The translations under genes and the position numbers were made by a program. Below, one piece after another: positions 1-5,306 of a DNA stretch of 5,584 nucleotides. The stretch lies in the NCBI GenBank assembly GCA_030043335.1, contig JASHXX010000085.1, positions 1 to 5,584 of the forward strand. The letters run 5' to 3'. The notes beneath the pieces are model-generated. The model was not told where the DNA came from and did no database searches. It saw only the letters and a list, made by a program, of their open reading frames with translations. Source of the DNA: Xanthobacteraceae bacterium. Its GTDB lineage: Bacteria > Pseudomonadota > Alphaproteobacteria > Rhizobiales > Xanthobacteraceae. Each line of letters starts with the position of its first letter. Positions within the stretch are counted from its first letter, which is position 1.

Positions 1-1
1 G

Positions 2-1204
2 GCGCTCGCGAACGAGATCCTCGCCGAATATGCCGAGCTGACCATCGGGCCGCGCATCGCGTTCTTCGAGGCGCTGGCGACCACCTTCGGCCACGATCGC
101 GCGCGCATCGACGCCGCGGTCGCGGCCTGGCGCGACGAACCTTCGGCGGCGCACGCGGCCGAGCTCCACCGCGTCGCCGAGCCGCGCCGGCTCGAGCTGA
201 TCCGGCAGCTCAATCTCGCCCCCGGCGGTACCGCCGCCTTGGTGCGCATGCGCGAGCAGCTCCTTGATGCCATGGCTCATCGCGATGATCTTGGCGTCAT
301 CGACGCCGATTTCATCCATCTGTTCTCGTCCTGGTTCAATCGGGGGTTTCTGGTGCTGCGACGCATCGACTGGTCGACGCCGGCCGCGATCCTGGAAAAG
401 ATCATCCGCTACGAGGCGGTGCACGAGATTCGCGGCTGGGACGATTTGCGCCGGCGCATCGATCTGCCCGATCGGCGCTGCTACGCCTTCTTTCACCCGG
501 CGCTGGTCGACGAGCCGCTGATTTTCGTCGAGGTGGCGCTGACCCGCGAGATTCCTACGGCGATCGCCCCGATCCTTTCCGACAAGCGCGAGGCGGTCGA
601 CCCGGAGCGGGCGACGACAGCGGTGTTCTACTCGATCACCAATTGCCAGCGCGGCCTTACCGGGGTGAGCTTCGGTCACTTCCTGATCAAACAGGTGGTG
701 GAGGAGGTCTCGCGCGAGATGCCGCGCATCGGCGCTTTCGTCACGCTGTCGCCGGCGCCGAATTTCGCGCAATGGCTCAAGCGCGAGCGTGCCAACGCCG
801 GCTCGCCGGCGTTCGACGACGATGATCGCGTCGCGCTGGTGGCGCTCGACGCCCCGGAGTGGTGGCGCAAGCCGGATGTCGCCGACACCGTGCGCGAGCC
901 GCTCTTGCGCGCCGCCGCCTGGTATTTCCTGCGCGCGCGCAACGCCCGGGGCGCTTTGGTCGACTCCGTCGCCCGCTTTCACCTCGGCAATGGCGCGCGG
1001 CTCGAACGGCTCGACTGGCTCGCCGACACCTCGGAGCGGGCGCTGGCGCAATCGCACGGCTTGATGGTGAACTATCTCTACGATCTCGATTACATCGAGG
1101 AGAACCACGAGGCCTATGCGCAGCAGCGCGCCGTCGTCGCTGCGGGCGCCGTGACGCGGCTCGTGCGCGAGCCGGCGCGCGACGTCGTCCCCATTTCCGG
1201 CTAG
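2..1204 (+). CDS. Malonyl-CoA decarboxylase (MCD family), 5' end missing
   Basis: This enzyme converts malonyl-CoA to acetyl-CoA and CO2; in rhizobia it is the MatA step of malonate catabolism. The reading frame is open from the left edge and ends at TAG 1202-1204, giving 400 visible residues. Full bacterial homologues are roughly 450 residues, so about 50 N-terminal residues lie outside the window. An N-terminal helical part (visible residues 1-100) is followed by the GNAT-like catalytic part. Family motifs are clear: FFHPALVDEPLIFVEVALT, SITNCQRGLTGVSFGHFLIK, TLSPAPNF and ARFHLGNGARLERLDWLAD. The likely catalytic serine is in LSPAPNF (codon 749-751) and the histidine is in FHLGNGA (codon 980-982), matching Ser329 and His423 of the human enzyme as I remember them. 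An internal TTG at 239 is not the start, because homology continues upstream of it. The gene ends 26 bases from a convergent dehydrogenase, so no matB follows it. The family call is firm. Confidence 0.95.
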   Translation, partial: ALANEILAEYAELTIGPRIAFFEALATTFGHDRARIDAAVAAWRDEPSAAHAAELHRVAEPRRLELIRQLNLAPGGTAALVRMREQLLDAMAHRDDLGVIDADFIHLFSSWFNRGFLVLRRIDWSTPAAILEKIIRYEAVHEIRGWDDLRRRIDLPDRRCYAFFHPALVDEPLIFVEVALTREIPTAIAPILSDKREAVDPERATTAVFYSITNCQRGLTGVSFGHFLIKQVVEEVSREMPRIGAFVTLSPAPNFAQWLKRERANAGSPAFDDDDRVALVALDAPEWWRKPDVADTVREPLLRAAAWYFLRARNARGALVDSVARFHLGNGARLERLDWLADTSERALAQSHGLMVNYLYDLDYIEENHEAYAQQRAVVAAGAVTRLVREPARDVVPISG

Positions 1205-1230
1205 ATCTTCCGCGCGAGGCGACGGGACTT

Positions 1231-1926
1231 TCAGGACCGCCCGTACACCGGCACGATGCCGCCACGAGTGACGCAGTTTTCCGGCGCGGCGAGGAAGAGG
1301 ATGGTAGCGGCGACTTCCTCGACCTTGGGCCAAAGGCCAAAATCGGCCTTCGGCATCGCCTGCCGGTTCGCCGGCGTGTCCATGATCGAGGGCGCGACCG
1401 CATTGACCAGAATGCCGGATTTCGCGACCTCCTCGGCGAGCGCGGCGGTGAGCGCTGCGACCGCGGCCTTGCTGGCGGTGTAGGCGGCCATGCCGGCGCC
1501 GCTTCGCCATTCAAGGGCGGGGCGGGCCGCGACGTTGACGATACGGCCACCGCTGCCGGCCATCGCCTTGACCGCCGCGCGGCAGCAGAGCAGGCAGCTG
1601 ACAAGGTTCATGTCGATCTGCTGGCGCAGCGTCGCCATGCTGGTCTCGGCTAGCGGCGAAGCGGCAAAACCGCCGGCGAGATGGATCGAGGCCCAGAGCG
1701 CGCCGACGCCGTCAAAGAGGCAGCCGATATTTGCTTCGTCGGCGAGACTGCCGGTGACGGCGAGCACGACCTGCTTGTGCTCGCGCAGGCGAAAGCGCCG
1801 CGCTTCGGCCTCATCCACGCACGGCACATGGCAGATTGCGCCGGCCTCGATGAGCTTGGTGACGACGGCGGTGCCGAGCGCGCCGGCGCCGCCGGTGACC
1901 ACCACGTGACGGTCGCGGAAATCCAT
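1231..1926 (-). CDS. SDR-family NAD(P)-dependent oxidoreductase lacking the usual catalytic Ser
   Basis: This is a classical-size short-chain dehydrogenase/reductase of 231 residues with a single Rossmann domain, probably cytoplasmic; the substrate is unknown. The nucleotide-binding motif TGGAGALG is at residues 11-18, the structural Asn of the NSYK tetrad is N107 (in DMN), and the active-site motif YTASK has Y149 and K153. The usual strand-5 'N-[IV]-S-S' is replaced by N-V-A-A (131-134), so the tetrad serine appears to be Ala. The only nearby serine is S142, seven residues before the Tyr instead of the usual 13 or so. The C-terminal motifs VNAVAPSIMDTPANR and VPVYGR resemble an SDR subgroup often annotated as FabG-like. 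The ATG at 1926 is supported by AGGGAG at 1939-1934 on the minus strand, with 7 bases between. The gene is convergent with the decarboxylase and divergent from glpD, so it probably has its own promoter. FabG is a common automatic label, but nothing here supports fatty-acid synthesis. Confidence 0.9.
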   Translation of the reverse strand: MDFRDRHVVVTGGAGALGTAVVTKLIEAGAICHVPCVDEAEARRFRLREHKQVVLAVTGSLADEANIGCLFDGVGALWASIHLAGGFAASPLAETSMATLRQQIDMNLVSCLLCCRAAVKAMAGSGGRIVNVAARPALEWRSGAGMAAYTASKAAVAALTAALAEEVAKSGILVNAVAPSIMDTPANRQAMPKADFGLWPKVEEVAATILFLAAPENCVTRGGIVPVYGRS

Positions 1927-2024
1927 ATTGCGTCTCCCTTGGCGCCGTCATCATCGCCGATACGGTCGCGGAGGCAAGGCCGCGTCGCGCGTGCCGGCGC
2001 CAGCCGGATGCGGCGGATTTGCTA

Positions 2025-2042
2025 TCCTCGAGGCAACGAGGA
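2025..2042. repeat. Inverted repeat in the glpD leader (TCCTCG-N6-CGAGGA)
   Basis: Perfect 6-base arms TCCTCG (2025-2030) and CGAGGA (2037-2042) flank AGGCAA. The left arm also overlaps an 8-base palindrome, CCTCGAGG (2026-2033). The element overlaps the -10-like TATCCT and ends 6 bases before the AAGGAG ribosome site of glpD, so it could be an operator or a small leader hairpin. The symmetry is seen directly; any function is a guess, and 6-base arms can arise by chance in GC-rich DNA. Confidence 0.35.
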
Positions 2043-2048
2043 GAAAAC

Positions 2049-2054
2049 AAGGAG
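2049..2054 (+). promoter_or_regulatory. Shine-Dalgarno AAGGAG that fixes the glpD start
   Basis: AAGGAG is followed by 5 bases and then GTG at 2060. It selects this GTG over an in-frame open stretch reaching back to 1928, whose translation is Arg-rich and unlike any GlpD N-terminus. From the GTG the protein begins MAEFDLAVIGGGINGAG, as expected for the family. Confidence 0.85.
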
Positions 2055-2059
2055 AATCA

Positions 2060-3547
2060 GTGGCCGAGTTCGATCTCGCCGTCATCGGCGGTGGCATCAA
2101 CGGGGCGGGCATCGCGCGTGATGCCGCCGGGCGCGGCCTTAAGGTCTTGCTCGTCGAGCAGAACGATCTTGCTTCCGGCACCTCCTCGGCATCCTCGAAG
2201 CTCATTCACGGTGGGCTGCGCGATCTTGAGCATGGCGCGTTCGGTCTCGTTCGCGCCTCGCTTGCGGAGCGCGAAGCGCTGCTGCGGATCGCGCCGCACC
2301 TCGTCCGGCCGCTGCGCTTCGTCCTGCCGCTCGACCGGTCGCGGCGCTCGCCTCTCTTGGTCAGGCTCGGGCTTGCGCTCTACGACCGGTTCGGACGACG
2401 CGACATATTGGCGCCGACGCGCCGGCTTGATCTGGTGCGCGATGAAGCCGGCCAGCCGCTGCGCACCACGTTTCATCAAGGCTTCGAATATTCCGACTGC
2501 TGCGGCGACGATGCCCGCCTGGTGATGGTCAACGTCGTCGATGCCGCCGAGCGCGGCGCGTTGATCCGCACCCGCACCCGCTGCACGCGGGCCGACCGCG
2601 GCAGCGAATGGCGGCTCGTCCTCAACGCCCACGGCCAGCGCGAAGTGGTGACCGCGCGCGTCCTGGTCAACGCCACCGGCGCCTGGGCGGACACTTTCAT
2701 CGAGACCGTGCTGCGGGGAAGGCCGCGCCGACGGCTGCGGCTGGTCAAAGGCAGCCACATCGTGGTGCGCCGGCTCTACGATCATGAGCGCGCCTACATC
2801 CTGCCGACCCGCGACCGCCGGGTCGTGTTCGCGATTCCATTCGAGCGCGACTTCACGCTGATCGGCACCACCGATCTGGATTTTTCCGGCGATCCCGGCG
2901 CGGTGGTGCCGACGCTTGCGGAGATCGATTATCTCTGCGACGCGGTGAACGATTATTTCCGCGCCGCGCTCATCGCCGCCGACGCGGTCTGGGCTTTCGC
3001 CGGCGTGCGCGCGCTCTATGCACGCCCCGGCCGCAAGCCGCAGAATGTCGGCCGCGATCACGCCCTTCTGCTCGACAAACCTTACGGTGAGGCGCCGGTA
3101 CTGACGGTCTATGGCGGCAGGCTGACGATGTATCGCCGCCTCGCCGAGGACGTACTCGGGCGGCTCACGCATTTCTTTCCGCCGTCGCAGCCGTGGACCG
3201 CACAGGCGGCGCTGCCGGGCGGCGACTTCGCCCATGACGCCCTCTGCGGATTCATCGAGGCGACGCGGCGGCGCTGGCCGTTCCTCACCGCAGCGCACGC
3301 GCGGCGGCTCGCCGGTGCTTACGGCACCCGCGTCGAAAATATCCTCAAGACGGCGGCGCGACTCGACGATCTCGGCACCCGCTTCGGCGCCGATCTGACC
3401 GCCGTCGAGGTGCGCTACCTGATGGCAAAGGAGTGGGCGCAGACCGCCGACGACGTGCTCTGGCGCCGCTCGAAACTCGGCCTGCATTTTTCCGAGACGC
3501 AGCGTGCGACGCTCGACCGCTTCATGGCGCAGGCGAGCGGCCGCTAG
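2060..3547 (+). CDS. glpD: Aerobic glycerol-3-phosphate dehydrogenase (FAD, GlpD family)
   Basis: GlpD oxidises sn-glycerol 3-phosphate to dihydroxyacetone phosphate at the inner membrane and passes electrons through FAD to quinone. The 495 residues match the usual length of about 500. The FAD-binding motif IGGGINGAG is at residues 9-17, followed by TSSASSKLIHGGLR (41-54), GFEYSDCCGDDARLV, LVNATGAW, LVKGSHIVV (His233), GTTDLDFSGDP, GVRAL (Arg317) and Arg332. The C-terminal domain ends with EWAQTADDVLWRRSKLGL (from residue 458). Positions align one-to-one with E. coli GlpD as I remember it. Two positions that line its substrate site differ: Tyr55 is Asp (GGLRDLE) and Lys354 is Arg (YGGRLTMYR, where FGGKLTTYR is usual). 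The GTG start is set by AAGGAG 5 bases upstream. No glpK, glpF or glpR is in view. The family call is firm; the substrate could differ from that of canonical GlpD. Confidence 0.93.
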   Translation: MAEFDLAVIGGGINGAGIARDAAGRGLKVLLVEQNDLASGTSSASSKLIHGGLRDLEHGAFGLVRASLAEREALLRIAPHLVRPLRFVLPLDRSRRSPLLVRLGLALYDRFGRRDILAPTRRLDLVRDEAGQPLRTTFHQGFEYSDCCGDDARLVMVNVVDAAERGALIRTRTRCTRADRGSEWRLVLNAHGQREVVTARVLVNATGAWADTFIETVLRGRPRRRLRLVKGSHIVVRRLYDHERAYILPTRDRRVVFAIPFERDFTLIGTTDLDFSGDPGAVVPTLAEIDYLCDAVNDYFRAALIAADAVWAFAGVRALYARPGRKPQNVGRDHALLLDKPYGEAPVLTVYGGRLTMYRRLAEDVLGRLTHFFPPSQPWTAQAALPGGDFAHDALCGFIEATRRRWPFLTAAHARRLAGAYGTRVENILKTAARLDDLGTRFGADLTAVEVRYLMAKEWAQTADDVLWRRSKLGLHFSETQRATLDRFMAQASGR

Positions 3548-3661
3548 GGGAAAATCCGTTCGTTCAAGTTTTATCGATCTATTTCAGGCTGGTTTGGGAG
3601 GTTTGTGGTTACATCGGTTTAGGGAATTTGCGCTCAGCCACCGCGGGCGCCGCGACGCAAT
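3548..3661 (+). promoter_or_regulatory. AT-richer leader before the first response regulator
   Basis: The first 83 bases (3548-3630) are about 42% G+C by hand count, far below the surrounding coding DNA, which suggests a promoter region. I cannot find a confident -35/-10 pair or a GGAAC/CGTT general-stress (EcfG-type) promoter. No T-tract terminator follows glpD. The region is non-coding in the regulator's frame: TAG at 3620-3622 is in frame with the ATG at 3662. Confidence 0.4.
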
Positions 3662-4183
3662 ATGGAACAGACCCCAAGCCAGGCCGCAGCTCAGATCGCC
3701 AGTCGGCTCGAAGCGCTCAACGTGCTGATCGTCGACGACGAGCATGCCATGCGCAAAGTGACGCGCTCGCTGCTGCAGGCGATCGGCGTCAAGAACATTG
3801 CCGAGGCGAGCGACTGCGGCAGCGGCATCGCTGCGATCCGCGCCTGCGTGCCCGACATCGTCATTCTCGACTGGCAGACGCCGGGGGCGAACGGCGCCGA
3901 ATTCATGCGCCAGCTGCGCTCGCCGCGCGACTTTCCCCATCCCGACGTGCCGGGCATCATGCTCACCGGCCATGGCGAGCGCTCGCGCGTGATCGAAGCG
4001 GTGCGACTCGGCGTCAACGAGTTTCTGCTCAAGCCGGTTTCGACCAACGCCTTGCTGACGCGCATCGTCGCCGTCCTGACCAAGCCGTGCCGGCAGAAGG
4101 GCGACTATTACGGCCCGGAGCCGCGCCCGCTGTCGAGCTATAAGCCGGACGCCGATCCCGGCGAGATCTTCGTGATCGGTTGA
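3662..4183 (+). CDS. Single-domain response regulator (CheY-like receiver), copy 1
   Basis: This 173-residue protein is a stand-alone receiver domain of a two-component system with no DNA-binding or enzymatic output domain. It has a complete phosphorylation site: acidic pair D25/D26 (IVDDE), phospho-acceptor D70 (VILDWQTP), switch threonine T102 (IMLTGHGE) and lysine K124 (LLKPVS). A tail follows, containing GDYYGPEPR and then a Pro/Asp-containing end without a recognised domain. The start is forced: an in-frame TAG at 3620-3622 leaves ATG 3662 as the only ATG/GTG/TTG start before the receiver. No Shine-Dalgarno precedes it, so translation may be leaderless or use a weak site. The protein matches the next regulator at about 63 of 108 aligned receiver positions (hand count), so the two are paralogues. 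No histidine kinase is nearby, so its partner and role are unknown; it probably acts by protein-protein contact or as a phosphate relay or sink. Confidence 0.92.
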   Translation: MEQTPSQAAAQIASRLEALNVLIVDDEHAMRKVTRSLLQAIGVKNIAEASDCGSGIAAIRACVPDIVILDWQTPGANGAEFMRQLRSPRDFPHPDVPGIMLTGHGERSRVIEAVRLGVNEFLLKPVSTNALLTRIVAVLTKPCRQKGDYYGPEPRPLSSYKPDADPGEIFVIG

Positions 4184-4222
4184 ACGCCGGGCCGTCAGCG
4201 CATTAACGAACCGGTCACCACG

Positions 4223-4237
4223 TCGCCGGCACGGCGA
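4223..4237. repeat. Inverted repeat TCGCCG-GCA-CGGCGA after regulator copy 1
   Basis: Perfect 6-base arms surround a 3-base spacer, 39 bases after the stop of the first response regulator. It could fold as a small GC hairpin and weakly terminate transcription, but no T-run follows. Chance is a serious alternative in such GC-rich sequence. Confidence 0.3.
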
Positions 4238-4287
4238 GACCCGACGGCACAACATCGGTATCGCCCGCCCGGCCTTTACCAAGCCGC

Positions 4288-4302
4288 AACACGGCGCGTG
4301 TT
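4288..4302. repeat. Inverted repeat AACACG-GCG-CGTGTT upstream of regulator copy 2
   Basis: Perfect 6-base arms AACACG (4288-4293) and CGTGTT (4297-4302) surround a 3-base spacer. A 15-base palindromic site with AT-containing ends looks more like a protein-binding operator than a terminator. It lies 49 bases before the ATG of the second regulator. The symmetry is observed; binding is inferred. Confidence 0.4.
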
Positions 4303-4304
4303 CT

Positions 4305-4320
4305 GATCGCGGCGGCGATC
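4305..4320. repeat. Inverted repeat GATCGC-GGCG-GCGATC next to the previous one
   Basis: Perfect 6-base arms surround a 4-base spacer, starting 2 bases after the preceding palindrome and ending 31 bases before the ATG of the second regulator. It may be part of the same control region or a hairpin in its leader. No known operator is matched. Confidence 0.35.
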
Positions 4321-4351
4321 CACGTGAGCGGCGGCGCCGCGCCGGTACATC

Positions 4352-4885
4352 ATGCCATCCAAGCTGTCGAAGAAAGACGTCGAGAACATCATCCAGTCGC
4401 TGTGCGTGGTCGTCGTCGACGACAATCAGTACATGCGCAAGATGGTGCGCAACCTGCTGGTGAACTGCGGCATCAAAGAGATCTACGAGGCGGCGGACGG
4501 CATCGCCGCGCTCGACATGATTCGCACGGTCAGCCCCGACGTGGTGATCCTCGATTGGGAGATGCCGCTCCTGAACGGCGCCGAACTGGTGCGTATTGTG
4601 CGTTCGCCCGGCGTGTTTCCGATGCCGGACGTGCCGATCATCATGCTCAGCGGTCACGGGGAGCGCTGGCGCGTGGTCGAGGCGGTGAAGCTCGGCGTCA
4701 ACGAGTACCTGGTCAAGCCGGTGTCGGCGAAGGCGATCTATGACCGCCTGGTCGTGATCTTCGCGCAGCCGCGGCCGGCGGTGCAGCTCGGCGACTATTA
4801 CGGGCCGGAGCCGCGCAAGCTCGCCGCGGATGCGGTCGAGAGCTTGCCGCTTGACGAGGCGCCGGCCGAAGCGGCTGCGAGCTGA
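4352..4885 (+). CDS. Single-domain response regulator (CheY-like receiver), copy 2
   Basis: This second stand-alone receiver has 177 residues and no output domain. Its phosphorylation site is complete: D23/D24 (VVDDN), phospho-acceptor D68 (VILDWEMP), switch serine S100 (IMLSGHGE) and K122 (LVKPVS). The receiver is preceded by a short charged N-terminus (MPSKLSKKDVENI) and followed by GDYYGPEPRKL and an Ala/Glu-rich tail. The stretch coding GDYYGPEPR is 26 of 27 bases identical to that of copy 1 (4100-4126 against 4790-4816). An in-frame TGA at 4325-4327 leaves ATG 4352 as the natural start; it lacks a clear Shine-Dalgarno, as does copy 1. Receiver similarity and shared tail point to tandem duplication followed by divergence. 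The 168-base gap with palindromes suggests separate control from copy 1, though read-through is possible. Kinase partner and output are unknown. Confidence 0.92.
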   Translation: MPSKLSKKDVENIIQSLCVVVVDDNQYMRKMVRNLLVNCGIKEIYEAADGIAALDMIRTVSPDVVILDWEMPLLNGAELVRIVRSPGVFPMPDVPIIMLSGHGERWRVVEAVKLGVNEYLVKPVSAKAIYDRLVVIFAQPRPAVQLGDYYGPEPRKLAADAVESLPLDEAPAEAAAS

Positions 4886-4898
4886 GGCTCGCGCGGCG

Positions 4899-4914
4899 GC
4901 CGGCTGTCGCCGGC
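4899..4914 (+). terminator. Possible weak hairpin terminator after regulator copy 2
   Basis: GCCGGC (4899-4904), TGTC, GCCGGC (4909-4914) can form a 6-base all-GC stem beginning 13 bases after the TGA. There is no following T-run, so it is at best an atypical intrinsic terminator. GCCGGC is itself a palindrome that is common in this DNA. Confidence 0.25.
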
Positions 4915-5069
4915 GACCGGCAATGGCAATCACGCAGGTTGAGTGCCAAAATTACGACTCGACAAACCGCCGGTTGACGACGCACTGTCCGACATCGCCG
5001 ACAAGTGCGGGGGCAGGCGTCGGTGACTGAGAGACCGGTCGCGCTCTCGCCTGTCGACGCCGTGGCGTG
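4915..5069. other. Intergenic stretch with no recognised feature
   Basis: Between the possible hairpin and the small gene I see no RNA gene and no convincing promoter pair. TTGACG at 4974-4979 resembles a -35 box, but no -10 lies 16-18 bases downstream. An 8-base palindrome, GACCGGTC, is at 5033-5040. Confidence 0.3.
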
Positions 5070-5291
5070 ATGCCGATTACTCCATTTTTGGCTGGCCAGG
5101 CTTTCGACCCCGAGGTCGTTCGCGCGATGGCAAGCGCCTACGAGACGGTCTCGAAGTTGCTGCACTCGCATCCATCCGAGGTCACTGCGGAAGTCGTCGC
5201 CAAGAAGATCATCGAGCTGGCGCAGCGCGGCGTGCGCGGCTCGGACGCGCTCGCCGCGCGCGCGCGACAGGAATTGAACCTCGGCGAGTGA
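5070..5291 (+). CDS. Small conserved alphaproteobacterial-type protein, function unknown
   Basis: This 73-residue protein starts MPITPFLAGQAFDPEVVRAMASAYE, continues with a segment containing VAKKIIELAQRGVRGSDALAARA, and ends at TGA 5289-5291. It has no signal peptide or membrane segment and is predicted to be mostly helical and soluble. I recognise the pattern 'PITPFL..FDPE.[VI]..M..A[FY]E' followed by 'VA..IIELAQ.G' from small uncharacterised proteins of Hyphomicrobiales, but I know no function. ATG 5070 is preferred over the overlapping GTG 5067, because homologues as I remember them begin at MPITPFL. The Shine-Dalgarno is weak. It lies between the regulators and the transporter gene on the same strand and may be transcribed alone. 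The codon pattern and the coherent protein make it a real gene despite its size. Confidence 0.75.
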   Translation: MPITPFLAGQAFDPEVVRAMASAYETVSKLLHSHPSEVTAEVVAKKIIELAQRGVRGSDALAARARQELNLGE

Positions 5292-5306
5292 CCTGCGCAG
5301 CGGGTT

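Larger units (their letters stand above)
1927..2059. promoter_or_regulatory. Divergent intergenic region between the SDR gene and glpD
   Basis: These 133 bases must hold the start signals for both divergent genes. On the minus side the only clear element is the SDR Shine-Dalgarno AGGGAG (1939-1934). On the plus side, TGCTATCCT (2020-2028) resembles an alphaproteobacterial -10 region, but I cannot match it to a convincing -35 hexamer at 16-18 bases. The presence of promoters is inferred from gene orientation; the exact hexamers are not established. Confidence 0.4.

Noticed and set aside
777..1604. Minus-strand open frame of 275 codons overlapping the decarboxylase and the dehydrogenase
   Set aside because: It is Arg/Ala/Pro-rich with no domain and crosses two well-supported genes in the wrong frame.
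859..1653. Plus-strand open frame of 264 codons overlapping the decarboxylase end and the dehydrogenase
   Set aside because: It is composed of Arg/Ala/Gly-rich text out of frame with the real gene and antisense to the dehydrogenase; no motif is visible.
1928..2059. N-terminal extension of GlpD from an in-frame start at 1928
   Set aside because: The extension is Arg-rich and unlike GlpD N-termini, and AAGGAG directly before GTG 2060 gives a start that matches the family.
2057..3487. Long open frame (476 codons) on the minus strand opposite glpD
   Set aside because: It lies almost exactly antisense to a gene with strong family motifs, and its translation is low-complexity (Arg/Ala/Gly/Asp-rich) with no recognisable domain. 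This is the usual shadow frame in GC-rich coding DNA.
3596..3622. GGGAGG followed by a five-codon frame GTG...TAG before the first regulator (possible leader peptide)
   Set aside because: The spacing from GGGAGG to GTG is only 3 bases, and the peptide shows no attenuation-type codon run or alternative hairpins. I cannot support it as a leader peptide.
4200..4215. ATTAACGAACC as a possible CtrA half-site between the regulators
   Set aside because: The second TTAA half at the required spacing is absent, so only a half-site match remains, which is expected by chance.
3662..4885. Two regulator genes as a single broken response regulator or a receiver-receiver fusion
   Set aside because: Each has its own start, complete phosphorylation residues, full tail and stop, with 168 non-coding bases between; they are two intact genes.
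3584..4933. Long open frame (449 codons) on the minus strand across both response regulators
   Set aside because: Its length reflects the absence of stop codons opposite two GC-rich receiver genes. The repeated His/Arg/Asp-rich segments are antisense images of the duplicated receivers, not a protein repeat.
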